64,000 nucleotides of DNA from an uncultured Robinsoniella sp. (GTDB lineage: Bacteria > Bacillota > Clostridia > Lachnospirales > Lachnospiraceae). The stretch lies in assembly GCA_900540475.1 (NCBI GenBank), contig UQGG01000003.1:124001-188000 (forward strand), written 5' to 3'. The notes under the pieces are model-generated. The model was not told the DNA's origin, did no database searches, and saw nothing but the letters and a program-made list of their open reading frames with translations. A program made the position numbers and the translations under genes. Shown here piece by piece: positions 51,070 to 61,800 of the stretch. Within the stretch, counting starts at the first letter, position 1. The number at the start of each line of letters is the position of its first letter.

Positions 51070-51890
51070 GTAAGAAGACAAAACGAATTAATATACTGAT
51101 TGAAATTGTGATGTGGCTTCTTAGCATCGTTGTGATTTATCCCCTTTTAATGGTATTAATTACCTCTTTTAAGCCCAAAGGAGAAGCCAGTTATCTGAAC
51201 ATCAACCTCCCTTCTGTCTGGGCATTTGATAACTATGCGGATGTTTGGGAACAGGGAAATATACCCCGGGCATTTTTTAACAGTATGTTCATTACCGTAT
51301 TATCCGTTTTGCTGGTTCTGGTACTGGCATCGGTTTTCAGTTATGTGCTGGTAAGGAGAAATACAAAAGCCTGCCGGATTATATCAAGATGTATGACTTT
51401 TGGTATTATTGCACCGTTTGCGGCACTGCCCACGATTCAGATGCTGAAATATATGGGTTTGTACGGATCCAGAATATCCATGGTCTTTGTCTATGGGGCG
51501 CTGTATCTTCCGTTTTCGACCATGTTGTATTCCAGCTTTATTAAAGGAATACCCAGAGAATTAGATGAAGCAGCTGTAATTGACGGATCAAAGGGCGGAA
51601 AGCTTTTCTGGCAGATTGTCTTTCCACTGTTAAAACCGGTGACTGCAACCACCGGAATCCTGAATTTCATGTGGGTATGGAATGATTTCCAGTACCCTAT
51701 GTATCTGCTGAATTCGTCCAGTAAGTGGACGCTGCCGCTGTCTGTATATAATTTTTACGGCCAGTACAGCCGCAGCTGGAACCTGGTGTGTGCGGATATG
51801 GTATTGGTATCCATACCGGTTGTAATTGTGTACATATTTGCTCAGAAATATATTATTGCAGGTATGACGGCAGGAGCCGTTAAGGGCTGA
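51066..51890 (+). CDS. Sugar ABC transporter permease, MalG/UgpE type
   Basis: A 274-residue, six-helix permease. The ATG at 51066 overlaps the preceding stop (ATGA), so the two are translationally coupled; GGTGGGAG lies upstream. The EAA loop is 'ELDEAAVIDGSKGGKLFWQI' with 'VFPLLKPVTATTG' after it. Together with the binding protein at 48497 it forms an importer that lacks its own ATPase gene here. Confidence 0.93.
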   Translation: MSKKTKRINILIEIVMWLLSIVVIYPLLMVLITSFKPKGEASYLNINLPSVWAFDNYADVWEQGNIPRAFFNSMFITVLSVLLVLVLASVFSYVLVRRNTKACRIISRCMTFGIIAPFAALPTIQMLKYMGLYGSRISMVFVYGALYLPFSTMLYSSFIKGIPRELDEAAVIDGSKGGKLFWQIVFPLLKPVTATTGILNFMWVWNDFQYPMYLLNSSSKWTLPLSVYNFYGQYSRSWNLVCADMVLVSIPVVIVYIFAQKYIIAGMTAGAVKG

Positions 51891-51921
51891 TACCAAAAAA
51901 CAGAAAGTAAGAGGATCATTG

Positions 51922-53256
51922 ATGATGAAGAAAATATATGATGGAACGTGGGACTCCATAAGAACCCATGAGCTGCCGGAGTGGTACCAGGATTGCAAGC
52001 TGGGGATTTTTATACACTGGGGAATTTATTCCGTGCCTGCTTTCGCCCCAAGGACATGGGAACTGGGAGAAGTACCGGGAGATGAGCAGTGGTTCTGCAA
52101 TAATCCCTATGCGGAGTGGTACTACAATTCCGTGAATGTAGGACAGGGACCAACCTATGAGCATCATTTGAAGACATATGGAAAGGATTTTGCCTATGAA
52201 GATTTTCTTCCCATGTGGAAGGCTGAAAACTGGAAACCATCCAATTGGGCAGAGCTGTTTCGGGAAGCGGGAGCAAAATATGTTGTCCTGGTCACCAAAC
52301 ACCATGATGGATTCTGTCTTTTCCCAAGTGCATATACCGATTACTCCTCCATTCATAAAGGCCCGGAAAGAGACATCGTGGGAGAACTGACCAGAGCGGT
52401 CCGGGAAGAAGGGCTGAAAATGGGACTTTATTATTCCGGAATTATCGACTGGAGATTTGCCCATGATCCTATTTACCGGGAAGAAGATAATTTTCATAAA
52501 GCCTGTCCTACACATGAATATGCAGACTATGCTTACAAACAGGCAATGGAACTAATAGACCGCTATCATCCTTCCGTATTCTGGAATGACATCGGGTGGC
52601 CGAAACAGGGGGAAGAGATGCTGCCCCATTTATTATCCCATTATTACAATACGGTGGAAGACGGCGTGGTGAATGACCGGTTTAACGGACTCTATAAAGA
52701 TTATGGAACAAAAGAATACAAATACGGAGAAGCGGTAAGAGAAGAGAAGTGGGAAATGTGCAGAGGCATGGGACTGTCATTTGGATATAACGCAAATGAA
52801 GGAGATGACCAGCTGATCAGTACGGCGGATTTAATCAGTCTGCTGGTAAGTACCGTAGCCAATAACGGGAATCTGCTGATTAATATCGGTCCAAAGGCTG
52901 ACGGTACCATTCCTGCGGAACAGGAAAAGAGGCTGCGTAAGCTGGGGCAGTGGCTGAAAATAAATGGCGAAGCGATCTATGGAACCGTCTGCAGCAGAAG
53001 GCACTCCCAGGTTGCTGAAAATGGTACGGAGATTCATTATACGAAAAAAGATAAGGATCTGTATATATTGCTGGATCATTGTCCAAAGGAGCGTTTTACA
53101 GTTTCTATTCCTCATCTGAACCAGGTACCAAAACCCTTAAACAGCAGTATTTGCGTCAGTGGAAACAAAGTTGGGGACTGTATGGAACTCACCGTCTGGA
53201 ACCATGGGGAAGAAGATTATACAGTAGGCTTATTTGCTCCCCGGGAGGAAATATAG
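51922..53256 (+). CDS. Alpha-L-fucosidase, GH29
   Basis: A 444-residue GH29 enzyme with no signal peptide, so it probably acts inside the cell on imported fucosides. Family blocks: 'LGIFIHWGIYSVPAFAPRTW', 'AKYVVLVTKHHDGFCLF' and 'VFWNDIGWPKQG', in which Asp223 is the expected nucleophile, then 'GNLLINIGPKADGTIPAEQE'. A C-terminal beta domain (about 350-444) completes it. It starts 32 bases after the second permease and is part of the same operon. The start among TTG/ATG/ATG (51919-51925) is set by AGAGGA; the ATG at 51922 is preferred. Confidence 0.93.
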   Translation: MMKKIYDGTWDSIRTHELPEWYQDCKLGIFIHWGIYSVPAFAPRTWELGEVPGDEQWFCNNPYAEWYYNSVNVGQGPTYEHHLKTYGKDFAYEDFLPMWKAENWKPSNWAELFREAGAKYVVLVTKHHDGFCLFPSAYTDYSSIHKGPERDIVGELTRAVREEGLKMGLYYSGIIDWRFAHDPIYREEDNFHKACPTHEYADYAYKQAMELIDRYHPSVFWNDIGWPKQGEEMLPHLLSHYYNTVEDGVVNDRFNGLYKDYGTKEYKYGEAVREEKWEMCRGMGLSFGYNANEGDDQLISTADLISLLVSTVANNGNLLINIGPKADGTIPAEQEKRLRKLGQWLKINGEAIYGTVCSRRHSQVAENGTEIHYTKKDKDLYILLDHCPKERFTVSIPHLNQVPKPLNSSICVSGNKVGDCMELTVWNHGEEDYTVGLFAPREEI

Positions 53257-53295
53257 ATTCTGGTAAATTTAGATAAGTTTTTTCCACCCGTCTTA

Positions 53296-53335
53296 GAATA
53301 TTGGAATTGCCCTGAATATTCTTTGATCTTATAAT
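53296..53335 (+). promoter_or_regulatory. Sigma-A promoter of GH127 gene with flanking inverted repeat
   Basis: TTGCCC (53307-53312), 17 bases, TATAAT (53330-53335). GAATATT (53296-53302) and AATATTC (53315-53321) bracket the -35 and may be an operator. Confidence 0.65.
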
Positions 53336-53369
53336 TAAGATTATAAAATCGAAAGAAGGGGATAAGGCT

Positions 53370-56300
53370 ATGAAGTGGAAAAAAGTGTTGTCTGTATTGC
53401 TGTCCGCTGCCATGATGATGGGAACGGTATCACCGGGTCTGGATGTACGGGCTGCAGAGGATGCAGTTAGCAATGTAACAGATATCAATAGCAAAATATC
53501 AGAAAGTGCTACAGAAAGTGAAACCGGAAGTTCACAGGAGGAAAACGATAACGGGAACCCGGGCGGCGATGTTGAAGCCGGTGTAAAACAGCAGGATACC
53601 GATGCACAGGAAGCAGGCGGCAATGAAGAAACAGCAGAGAGAAATACAGAAAAAGAAAAGGGCAAGATCGTATACTATGATTTTCAGAGCTATGACTCTA
53701 CAATCATCAACGATGCTTCCGGAAACGGAAAAGCCGGTGTAGTAAGGAATTACGATGCCGGGGGATTTCGTATTATTGACACTAATATCTATGGAAAAGA
53801 TGTAAAGGCACTTTCACTTCCCGGCGGGTCTGACGGGGGATACCTGGAACTTCCGGTAGGATTGCTGGACGGGGAAGAGAGCGTCACCATCAGTACCTGG
53901 GTAAAACTCTTAACAGATACCGGCTATCAGAGAATCTGGGATCTGGGGTCCGGCACAAGCTCTTATATGTATCTGGTGTCCGATGGTGCAAACGATGGAT
54001 TTAAAGGATACAGTGCAGCCATAACCACAGGCGGCTGGAGCACAGAACAGGGAGTATCCAAGGGCACAAATATTGATAAAAACAGATGGGTACTGACTAC
54101 GGTAGTCATAGATGGAACCCAGATGTCGCTATATGAAAATGGAACGCTGGTGGATACGAAGGATACCGGTATTTCATTAAAAGACATGGGGCATAGTACC
54201 CAGAATTATATCGGTTACGGACAGTTCGGAGATGATCCCACCAATGCACAGTTTGCAGAATTTGAGATTTATAACTATGCGATGACGGCAGAAGAGGCAG
54301 CCGCTATGTATGATGTAGACGATGACGGTATCGTAAAAGGGGATGCCGCTGCACTTACGCTGGGAGATTTAAGCGCAGTTACCGCAGATCTTTCCCTGCC
54401 GGCAGCAGGAGAAAATGGATCCGTAATTGAATGGACAAGTTCCGATCCGGCGGTAATTGCAAATGACGGAAAAGTAGTACGCCCGGCAGCAGGAGAGCCG
54501 GATGCACAGATAACCCTCACCGCAGCCATAAAGTATCAGGAGGCCAGTACAACAAAAGAATTTCAGGCAGTGGTACCTGCCCTGCTTGGTGATGAAGCTA
54601 TTGTAGAACAGGATCTGGCTGACATTAAACTGGTGGATTTAGACAGTGTGGTATCCAATCTGCAGCTGCCGAAAGAAGGGAAAAACGGTTCTGTCATTAC
54701 CTGGGAAAGCTCCAGACCGGAAGTGATTTCCAATGACGGAAAAGTAACCCGTCCGGCGGCAGGAGAACCGGATACAGAAGTAGTTTTGACGGCTTCAGCC
54801 AGCTTTCAGACAGCTGCCGGCAGCAGAGTGTTTACGGCAACGGTTCTGGCAGAAGATGAAGATGTTACGATTACGGATTATGAACCGGTCCTTGTCACAA
54901 CGGCAGTAGGGAATGTACCCTCACTTCCCGGCACCATAAAGGTAACTTACAGTAACGGCAAGACTGCAAAAGCCAAAACCGTATGGAATACACCGGATAA
55001 AGAGGATTATGCAAAGCCTGGTAAATTTGAGGTAAAGGGTAAAATACTTGGAACAAAACAGGTAATCAAAGCAGAAGTTACCGTAGTAGAACAGGATGAT
55101 TCAGACATTGCACTTCAGGCAGAAGCATTTGATCTGAATGACATCACCCTGGATGGAAATTCTATTCTGACCCAGAACAGGAGCAGAACTTTGGAGTACC
55201 TGAAGCTTCTGGATAATGACCGAATGCTCTACAACTTCCGCAAAACTTTTGGCGCGGATACAAAAGGAGCAACTCCCCTGGGAGGATGGGATGAGCCTAC
55301 CGGTCTGCTGAGAGGACATTCTACCGGTCACTATCTGTCTGCTTTATCACTGGCATATGCATCCACAAAGGATACTCAGATAAAAGATAAGCTGGATGAA
55401 ATGATTCATGAGCTGCGCAGCCTGCAAACACTGTCCAAAGGAGATCCGGCTGCATTTGTGACAAAGGGAACGGATCAGAAAGTATGGAATACAAATCCAG
55501 AGGAATGGGGCGAGGGATTTATCAGTGCTTATTCACCTGACCAGTTTGCCCTGCTGGAGCAGTATACGCCATACGCTACCATATGGGCACCTTACTATAC
55601 GCTGCATAAGATTATCGCAGGATTTCTGGATGCTTATACATATGCAGGAAACGAGGAAGCTTTAGATGCGGCGAAAGCACTTGGAAAATGGGTGTATCAG
55701 CGCCTGAGTGCCTGCTCCCAGGAACAGCTTACAAAGATGTGGGATATGTACATCGCAGGTGAGCTTGGCGGATTTAATGAATCTATGGCAAAATTATATG
55801 AACTGACCGGCGACGAAGACTATTTAAAGGGCGCTAAACTGTTTGACAACACCAAGTTCTTTGACAATTTAAGCAAAAATGTAGACGATATCCAGGGACG
55901 CCATGCCAACCAGCATATACCCCAGATCATTGGTGCAATGGAAGTTTATCAGGCGACCGTTCAGGCGGGAAAAGAAGAACCGTATTATTTCAATGTGGCA
56001 AGCAACTTCTGGGATATGGTTACTTCCAGATATGCCTATTCCATCGGCGGTGTCGGCACCGGAGAAAACTTCAAAGAACCTTATAAACAGGCAGAGTATA
56101 TTAACGGAGACCGGAACTGTGAGACCTGTGCCGCTTATAATATGCTGAAACTGACAAAAATGCTTTACCAGTATGATGCAGATAATGCCAAATACATGGA
56201 TTATTATGAAAGAACGCTGTATAACCAGATTATCGCATCCCAGAACCCAGATGTAACGGATAACATGCATAATGGAACTACCTATATGCTTCCAATCGGA

Positions 56301-58775
56301 CCGGGTGTGCGCAAGGATTACGGCGGGGATTATGACTCCTTTACCTGCTGTCATGGTACCGGCATGGAAAACCATGTTAAATACCAGGAAGCTGCCTATT
56401 ACCAGGATGATACCACGATGTATGTAAATCTGTATCTTCCATCCAGCGTAACCTGGGAAGAAAAAGGGGTTAAAGTAACCCAGGATACCCAGTTCCCTTC
56501 AGAGGTTACCACCCTGACTGTTTCTGAGGAAGAGGGTCAGACAGCATCTGCATTTGATATGAAACTGAGAGTACCTTACTGGGCAGAACAGGGATTTGAA
56601 GTTACCGTAAATGGAAAGAAGCAGATCGAACAGGCTGAACCAAGCTCCTACGTAACGCTAAATGGTATTAAGGCAGGAGATGTAATCGAAATCCGCACTC
56701 CATATGGTTATCATCTGGACAAAACTCCGGATCAGTTAAGTGGTGCAGATGTAGCAAGCCTCATGTACGGACCATTTGTTATGGTTGCAAAATCAGATTC
56801 CACGAAGTGGAAGACACTTGTATTGTCCAATGTACTGGAGCGTTCCATTAAAAAAGTAGAAGGGGAAAAGGTTCCTACCCTTGAAACGAACGGACTGACC
56901 TTCCATCCCATGTATGATGCATCCAATTACGCTTACCATACGTATTTTAAAATCATGTCGGGTGAAGGCAGCGGCGCTTATTATGAAGTGACGGTCAACA
57001 ATTCCACACCTGACAGGGGAAGCTTTGAAGTGAGTTCCGAGCTGGTAAAAGAAGGCGGCGACCTGATTATTACGGCAACGCCAAAAGAAGGGTATAAAGT
57101 AAAGAAACTGACAGTTGACGGTCAGCTGGTAACAATGGGAACAGACAATACCTATACCGTAAAAAATGTACAGAAGAATACGGAAATCACAGGATCCTTT
57201 GCCCTGATCAATCCTCCGGCTCAGGATAACAGCGCCGTAGAACAGACGGCAACCGTCAGTGCTCATTTTACTGCAGGATGGGAAAACCTAAACGGCATCA
57301 AAGACCAGAAATTTAATCCTTCCGTATCCAACGGGGGATTGGGAAAAGGCTGGGGAAACTGGCCGCAGTCCAAAGGATCACAGTGCTGGGTAGAGTACGA
57401 GTGGGATGCTCCGGTAACCATAAACGGAAGCGATATCTTCTGGTATGATGACGGCGGCGATACCAGAATGCCGGGAGAAATCAAGTTCCAGTACGAAGAT
57501 GAAAACGGCAGTGTTCAGGAGGCAGTCCTGACTTCCAATCCGGAAGATGGAAAGAATATTGACCAGTATAATGCCTTTACCTTTACAACCTTTACCACGA
57601 CCAGATTACGCCTTTTGATGACCGTAGCCGACAATGCTGCTGCCATCGGTATCTATCGCTGGGTGGTTACCTATGAAGATCAGGATAAACCGGCAGTAGA
57701 TACTGCTAAATTGTCAGAAGCAATTGCAATAGCGGAAGCAATGGATACCAAAGCGTATACAGACGTATCCGCAGCAGAATTAAAACGGGTGATTGAAGAA
57801 GTGAAAGGGCTTTTATCAAAAGAAGATATCACCGAAGCACAAGTGGAAGAAGGCTGTAAGAAGCTTGCAGATGCAGTGAAGGGACTGGTATTAAAACCTG
57901 TCGTGAATACCTCCGCGCTGTCAGCAGCCCTTGCAAAGGCGGAAAAAATAGATACTAAAGCATATACAGATGCATCCGTAACAGAATTAAAAAAAGTGAT
58001 CAGCGAGGTAAAAGGGCTGTTATCAAAGACCGATATTACCCAGGCACAAGTAGATGAAGGCTGTAAGAAGCTGGAAAATGCAATAAACAAACTGGTGCTC
58101 AAACCGGTTGTGAAACCGGTAGATAAGAGCAGGCTTTCTTCATTGGCTCAGACCTGCGGCAAAGAAAAACAGGATCTTTACACAAAAGCCAGCTGGGATA
58201 CGTTTACCAGAGCATTAAACAGTGCCAGAGCAATTCTGGGAAAAACAAATGCTTCACAGCAGGAAGTAGATCATGCGTACAGCACACTTACTTCATCCAG
58301 AGATAAACTTGTGAAGATAAAAATTGTATCCACAAAGAAAATAACCATCGGGAAGAAAGAAAAGATGAAATTATCTGCTTCCGGATATACCTTCAGCCTG
58401 AAAAAAGGCAAGGGCATCGTAACGGTGAATGCAAAAGGACAGGTACAGGGTAAAAAGACGGGAAAAGCCGTAGTACAGGCTGTCAGCAAAAGCGGCAAAA
58501 TGAAAGTATGGAACATCACCGTTAAGAAGGCGCCTTCCAAGATCGTGAAACTGAATAAAAACAGCGTAACTTTAAAGAAGGGGAAAAAGTTTACGGTCAC
58601 AGCAAAACTTCCAAAGAATACAGCCAGCTATGGGTTTACTTACAAGAGTACCAATAAAAAGATAGCAACCGTTAATTCTTCGGGAGTAATCAAAGCCAAA
58701 AGAAAAGGCACTTGTAAGATCCGGGTGTATACCTTTAATGGAAAGAAAAAAGAAATCCAGGTGACAGTAAAATAA
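53370..58775 (+). CDS. Large secreted GH127 beta-L-arabinofuranosidase
   Basis: A 1801-residue secreted multidomain enzyme. Signal peptide 1-31; LamG-like sandwich (about 92-310); two atrophied Ig-like repeats ('ENGSVIEWTSSDPAVIANDG', 'KNGSVITWESSRPEVISNDG', about 315-500); an Ig-like Big_4 domain (505-580); GH127 catalytic domain (about 595-1190); an InlB-type repeat; an F5/8C-like domain ('AHFTAGWENLNGI', about 1293-1440); three FIVAR helical repeats (about 1446-1650); and two Ig-like domains to the end. The zinc and nucleophile residues of characterised GH127 are present as Glu918-x-Cys920 ('CETCAAYNM') and Cys993-Cys994 ('FTCCHGTGMENH'). It likely removes beta-L-arabinofuranose from plant glycoproteins. 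No sortase motif is visible. Confidence 0.9.
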   Translation: MKWKKVLSVLLSAAMMMGTVSPGLDVRAAEDAVSNVTDINSKISESATESETGSSQEENDNGNPGGDVEAGVKQQDTDAQEAGGNEETAERNTEKEKGKIVYYDFQSYDSTIINDASGNGKAGVVRNYDAGGFRIIDTNIYGKDVKALSLPGGSDGGYLELPVGLLDGEESVTISTWVKLLTDTGYQRIWDLGSGTSSYMYLVSDGANDGFKGYSAAITTGGWSTEQGVSKGTNIDKNRWVLTTVVIDGTQMSLYENGTLVDTKDTGISLKDMGHSTQNYIGYGQFGDDPTNAQFAEFEIYNYAMTAEEAAAMYDVDDDGIVKGDAAALTLGDLSAVTADLSLPAAGENGSVIEWTSSDPAVIANDGKVVRPAAGEPDAQITLTAAIKYQEASTTKEFQAVVPALLGDEAIVEQDLADIKLVDLDSVVSNLQLPKEGKNGSVITWESSRPEVISNDGKVTRPAAGEPDTEVVLTASASFQTAAGSRVFTATVLAEDEDVTITDYEPVLVTTAVGNVPSLPGTIKVTYSNGKTAKAKTVWNTPDKEDYAKPGKFEVKGKILGTKQVIKAEVTVVEQDDSDIALQAEAFDLNDITLDGNSILTQNRSRTLEYLKLLDNDRMLYNFRKTFGADTKGATPLGGWDEPTGLLRGHSTGHYLSALSLAYASTKDTQIKDKLDEMIHELRSLQTLSKGDPAAFVTKGTDQKVWNTNPEEWGEGFISAYSPDQFALLEQYTPYATIWAPYYTLHKIIAGFLDAYTYAGNEEALDAAKALGKWVYQRLSACSQEQLTKMWDMYIAGELGGFNESMAKLYELTGDEDYLKGAKLFDNTKFFDNLSKNVDDIQGRHANQHIPQIIGAMEVYQATVQAGKEEPYYFNVASNFWDMVTSRYAYSIGGVGTGENFKEPYKQAEYINGDRNCETCAAYNMLKLTKMLYQYDADNAKYMDYYERTLYNQIIASQNPDVTDNMHNGTTYMLPIGPGVRKDYGGDYDSFTCCHGTGMENHVKYQEAAYYQDDTTMYVNLYLPSSVTWEEKGVKVTQDTQFPSEVTTLTVSEEEGQTASAFDMKLRVPYWAEQGFEVTVNGKKQIEQAEPSSYVTLNGIKAGDVIEIRTPYGYHLDKTPDQLSGADVASLMYGPFVMVAKSDSTKWKTLVLSNVLERSIKKVEGEKVPTLETNGLTFHPMYDASNYAYHTYFKIMSGEGSGAYYEVTVNNSTPDRGSFEVSSELVKEGGDLIITATPKEGYKVKKLTVDGQLVTMGTDNTYTVKNVQKNTEITGSFALINPPAQDNSAVEQTATVSAHFTAGWENLNGIKDQKFNPSVSNGGLGKGWGNWPQSKGSQCWVEYEWDAPVTINGSDIFWYDDGGDTRMPGEIKFQYEDENGSVQEAVLTSNPEDGKNIDQYNAFTFTTFTTTRLRLLMTVADNAAAIGIYRWVVTYEDQDKPAVDTAKLSEAIAIAEAMDTKAYTDVSAAELKRVIEEVKGLLSKEDITEAQVEEGCKKLADAVKGLVLKPVVNTSALSAALAKAEKIDTKAYTDASVTELKKVISEVKGLLSKTDITQAQVDEGCKKLENAINKLVLKPVVKPVDKSRLSSLAQTCGKEKQDLYTKASWDTFTRALNSARAILGKTNASQQEVDHAYSTLTSSRDKLVKIKIVSTKKITIGKKEKMKLSASGYTFSLKKGKGIVTVNAKGQVQGKKTGKAVVQAVSKSGKMKVWNITVKKAPSKIVKLNKNSVTLKKGKKFTVTAKLPKNTASYGFTYKSTNKKIATVNSSGVIKAKRKGTCKIRVYTFNGKKKEIQVTVK

Positions 58776-58806
58776 CCGGATGCAACGGACGGAATAGTTT
58801 TCAATC

Positions 58807-58853
58807 ATAATACAGGTCAGGAAGAGAAAATATCTCATCCTGGCCTGTATTAT
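58807..58853 (+). terminator. Stem-loop after GH127 gene
   Basis: ATAATACAGGTCAGGA pairs with TCCTGGCCTGTATTAT with one mismatch around a 15-base loop. There is no T-run, so termination strength is uncertain. Confidence 0.55.
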
Positions 58854-58894
58854 CCGTGCATTAAATTTGATTTTGTAGTACAATCAGAAGAAAA

Positions 58895-61800
58895 ATGGTA
58901 ATAGTTGGGGGAATTCATATTAAAAAGAAAAGATTTTTAGCGGGCTGTGTAATTTTGCTCTTCCTGGCTGTTTTGTGGGATTCCACTGCGGTACAGGCGA
59001 AAGACAGGGAGATGAAAGGCCAGATTCTGTATTACAATTTTAAGGATCCAAAATCCGCAGTAGTGGAGGACGTATCCGGTCGGGGAAATGACGGACTGAT
59101 CAGAAATTACCGGGATGACGGCGTTGGGATCAGCACCGAAGTGATCAATTCCGTACAGGTCAATGCCCTGGATCTGCCGGGAGGAACTACGGGTGCCTAT
59201 CTGGAACTGCCTTCGGATATTCTGGAAGGTGAAACCGAAATAACCGTCAGTACCTGGGTAAATCTGCGGTCTTCTGCATACTATCAGAGGATCTGGGATT
59301 TTGGAAATAATCAAAGCTCATATCTATATTTACTATCGAATGGAAATAACAGTGGCTTTAAAGGATATGCCACAGCCATTACAAACCAGGGCTGGACCAG
59401 GGAATGCGGTGTAGAAAAAGGCAGCGATTTCCCGCGTAATACCTGGGTGTTTACTACGGTGACAATAAAGGAGAACCGGATTACCCTCTATGAAGACGGA
59501 GCGGTAATCGGAGAAGCCGTAAGCCAGGCAGGTCTGTCGGATCTGGGAGGTACCAGGCATAATTATTTTGGGAAGGGTCAATTTACGGATGAGCATTTGA
59601 ATGGATTGCTTGCGGAGATTGCCATCTATAACTATGCCATGGATGAGAATCAGGTGAAAGCACTGTTTGAAAGGGGATTGGAGGATCAGGCGGTCCTTCC
59701 GGAGAATTGTGAGGATGCTGACCGTCTGTTATACAGTTACCGTCAAAACTATGAAGTAGATACCAAAGGAGCCGCACCGCTCACCGGCTGGGAAAATCCG
59801 GCTGGTCTGTTAAGAGGCATGGCGGCGGGTGAATGGCTGTCCAATCTGTCACACCACTATCAGGAAAGCCGGGAAGACGCCCTTTTGGAAAAAGCGTCCT
59901 ATATGGTCCGGGAACTCAGAAGCCTGCAGCTTTTGTCAGAAGGAATGGGATGGGGAAGGGGATATCTGGGGGCAGACAGTCCGGAGCAGTTCACATTGTT
60001 AGAGAACGGCGGTTCATACCCGGATACGGGAGCGCCCTTTGCAGTCTGCGGCAGCCTGCTAAACGGTCTTTTGGATACCTATGAAGCATTTGGCAGCCAG
60101 GAGGCACTTGGTACGGCAGAATCCCTGGGTAAATGGATCACAGAGCGCAGCAGCAATTACACACAAGAACAGAAAAAAGCAATGTGGAGCCAGGATGTAA
60201 GCGGTGATACCCGGGCATTGGGCGGTGGGTTGGCGAGGCTTGCACGGATCAAAAAAGAAGATGATTTTCTAAAAAGTGCCTGGAATTTCGTACATATGGA
60301 ATGGTATACAGCTATGAAAGAGGGCAGAGACCGGATGAACCTGCTGTCTGTCCAGGCAGCGGTTTCACAGGCGGAAACGCTCCTGGAAATTTCACGTACA
60401 GATCCTGCAGCGGCTGATGCGGCGAAAGGGGCGGAAAATTTCTGGAATATGGCAGTCACAAAGTATTCTTCTGCTGCCGGAATGACTGGTGTTGACGGCA
60501 GATTCCGCAATGAGGAGCAGAAAATAGAAAACACAGTCCTGGAGAGAGAGAGGAATAAACGGATTTGCCGCCGCATGCTGGAATTGACCTGGAAACTCCA
60601 CCGGATTCAGCCCGACAATCCGGACTACATGGAATACTACGAAAATCTTCTGTGCAACCAGCTCCTTGAAGATGAGGAATACAAAAACCTGGATCTAATG
60701 CGGACCTTTGAAGTAAAGGATCATACCGTTACGGTGAACCTGTATCGGACAGGAGAGAAAAAACTCTCCCAGCAGGGATTGAACATGAGCATGAAAGCAG
60801 ACATCTATAGTGAAGAAGCAGTCCTGAAGGTTGAGAGCCTGGATGGGAAAAAGGATACGGCCCTTCAGATCAGATTCAGAGTTCCTTCCTGGTGCGGTGA
60901 AAACATGCAGATACTAGTAAATGGTAAGGAAAGAAAGGCGGCAAAAGAGCAGGGTTTTCTGGTAATTACTGATATATCCGCAGGCGATGAAATACGCCTG
61001 CATTTACCTTTTTCCTGTTATCTGAAGCCGGGGAATAGTGAGGGAGCGGCAGCGGTGATGTACGGACCATTTGTTATGGTGAGCGAAACTGATATTTTTA
61101 AGGATACGCTGATCCTCACAAAAAAAGTTACCGATATGGCAGAGCGGTCTGCCAGCTGCATGCCCGCCCTTACCATAAACGAAATTCAGTTTATACCCTA
61201 TGCGGCATCTGCTTATTCAGACCGGAAAATCTATTATCAGATCCTCTACACGGAGAACCCTGTTGTCAAATGGTATGAAGTCAGGATGGAAGAAGAGTCT
61301 GTCAACGGAGGAAGCATCCGGGCGGACAAAGAGCTGGTATTTGAAAATGAGCAGGTAACCATATACACAAATCCCAGAGAAGGATATGTACTTGAAAATC
61401 TCATGGTAAATGCAAAAGAAGTAAAAGCTGGCGAAGACGGAAGTTATCAGATCGATAAAGTGACGGAGGATCTGACGGTTTCCGCCTCCTTTACAGAAAA
61501 AAATCCCCTGACGGTAAAAAGCGGCAGCCTGGAACAGAATGCACAGCTGAGCGCTCATTATACCGCTTCCTGGGAGAACCTAAACGGGGTTAAGGATTCC
61601 GGCTTCCATCCCGCATCTTCTAATGAAGGAATGGGAAAGGGCTGGGGGAACTGGCAGCAGCAAGCCGGTTCTTCCTGCTGGATTACTTATAATTGGATAG
61701 AACCCGTTACCATAGGAGCCTGCGAAATATACTGGTATGATGATGCGGATGATACCGGGGCGCCTTCTGATTTCCAGGTGGAATATCTGGATGGAAAAGG

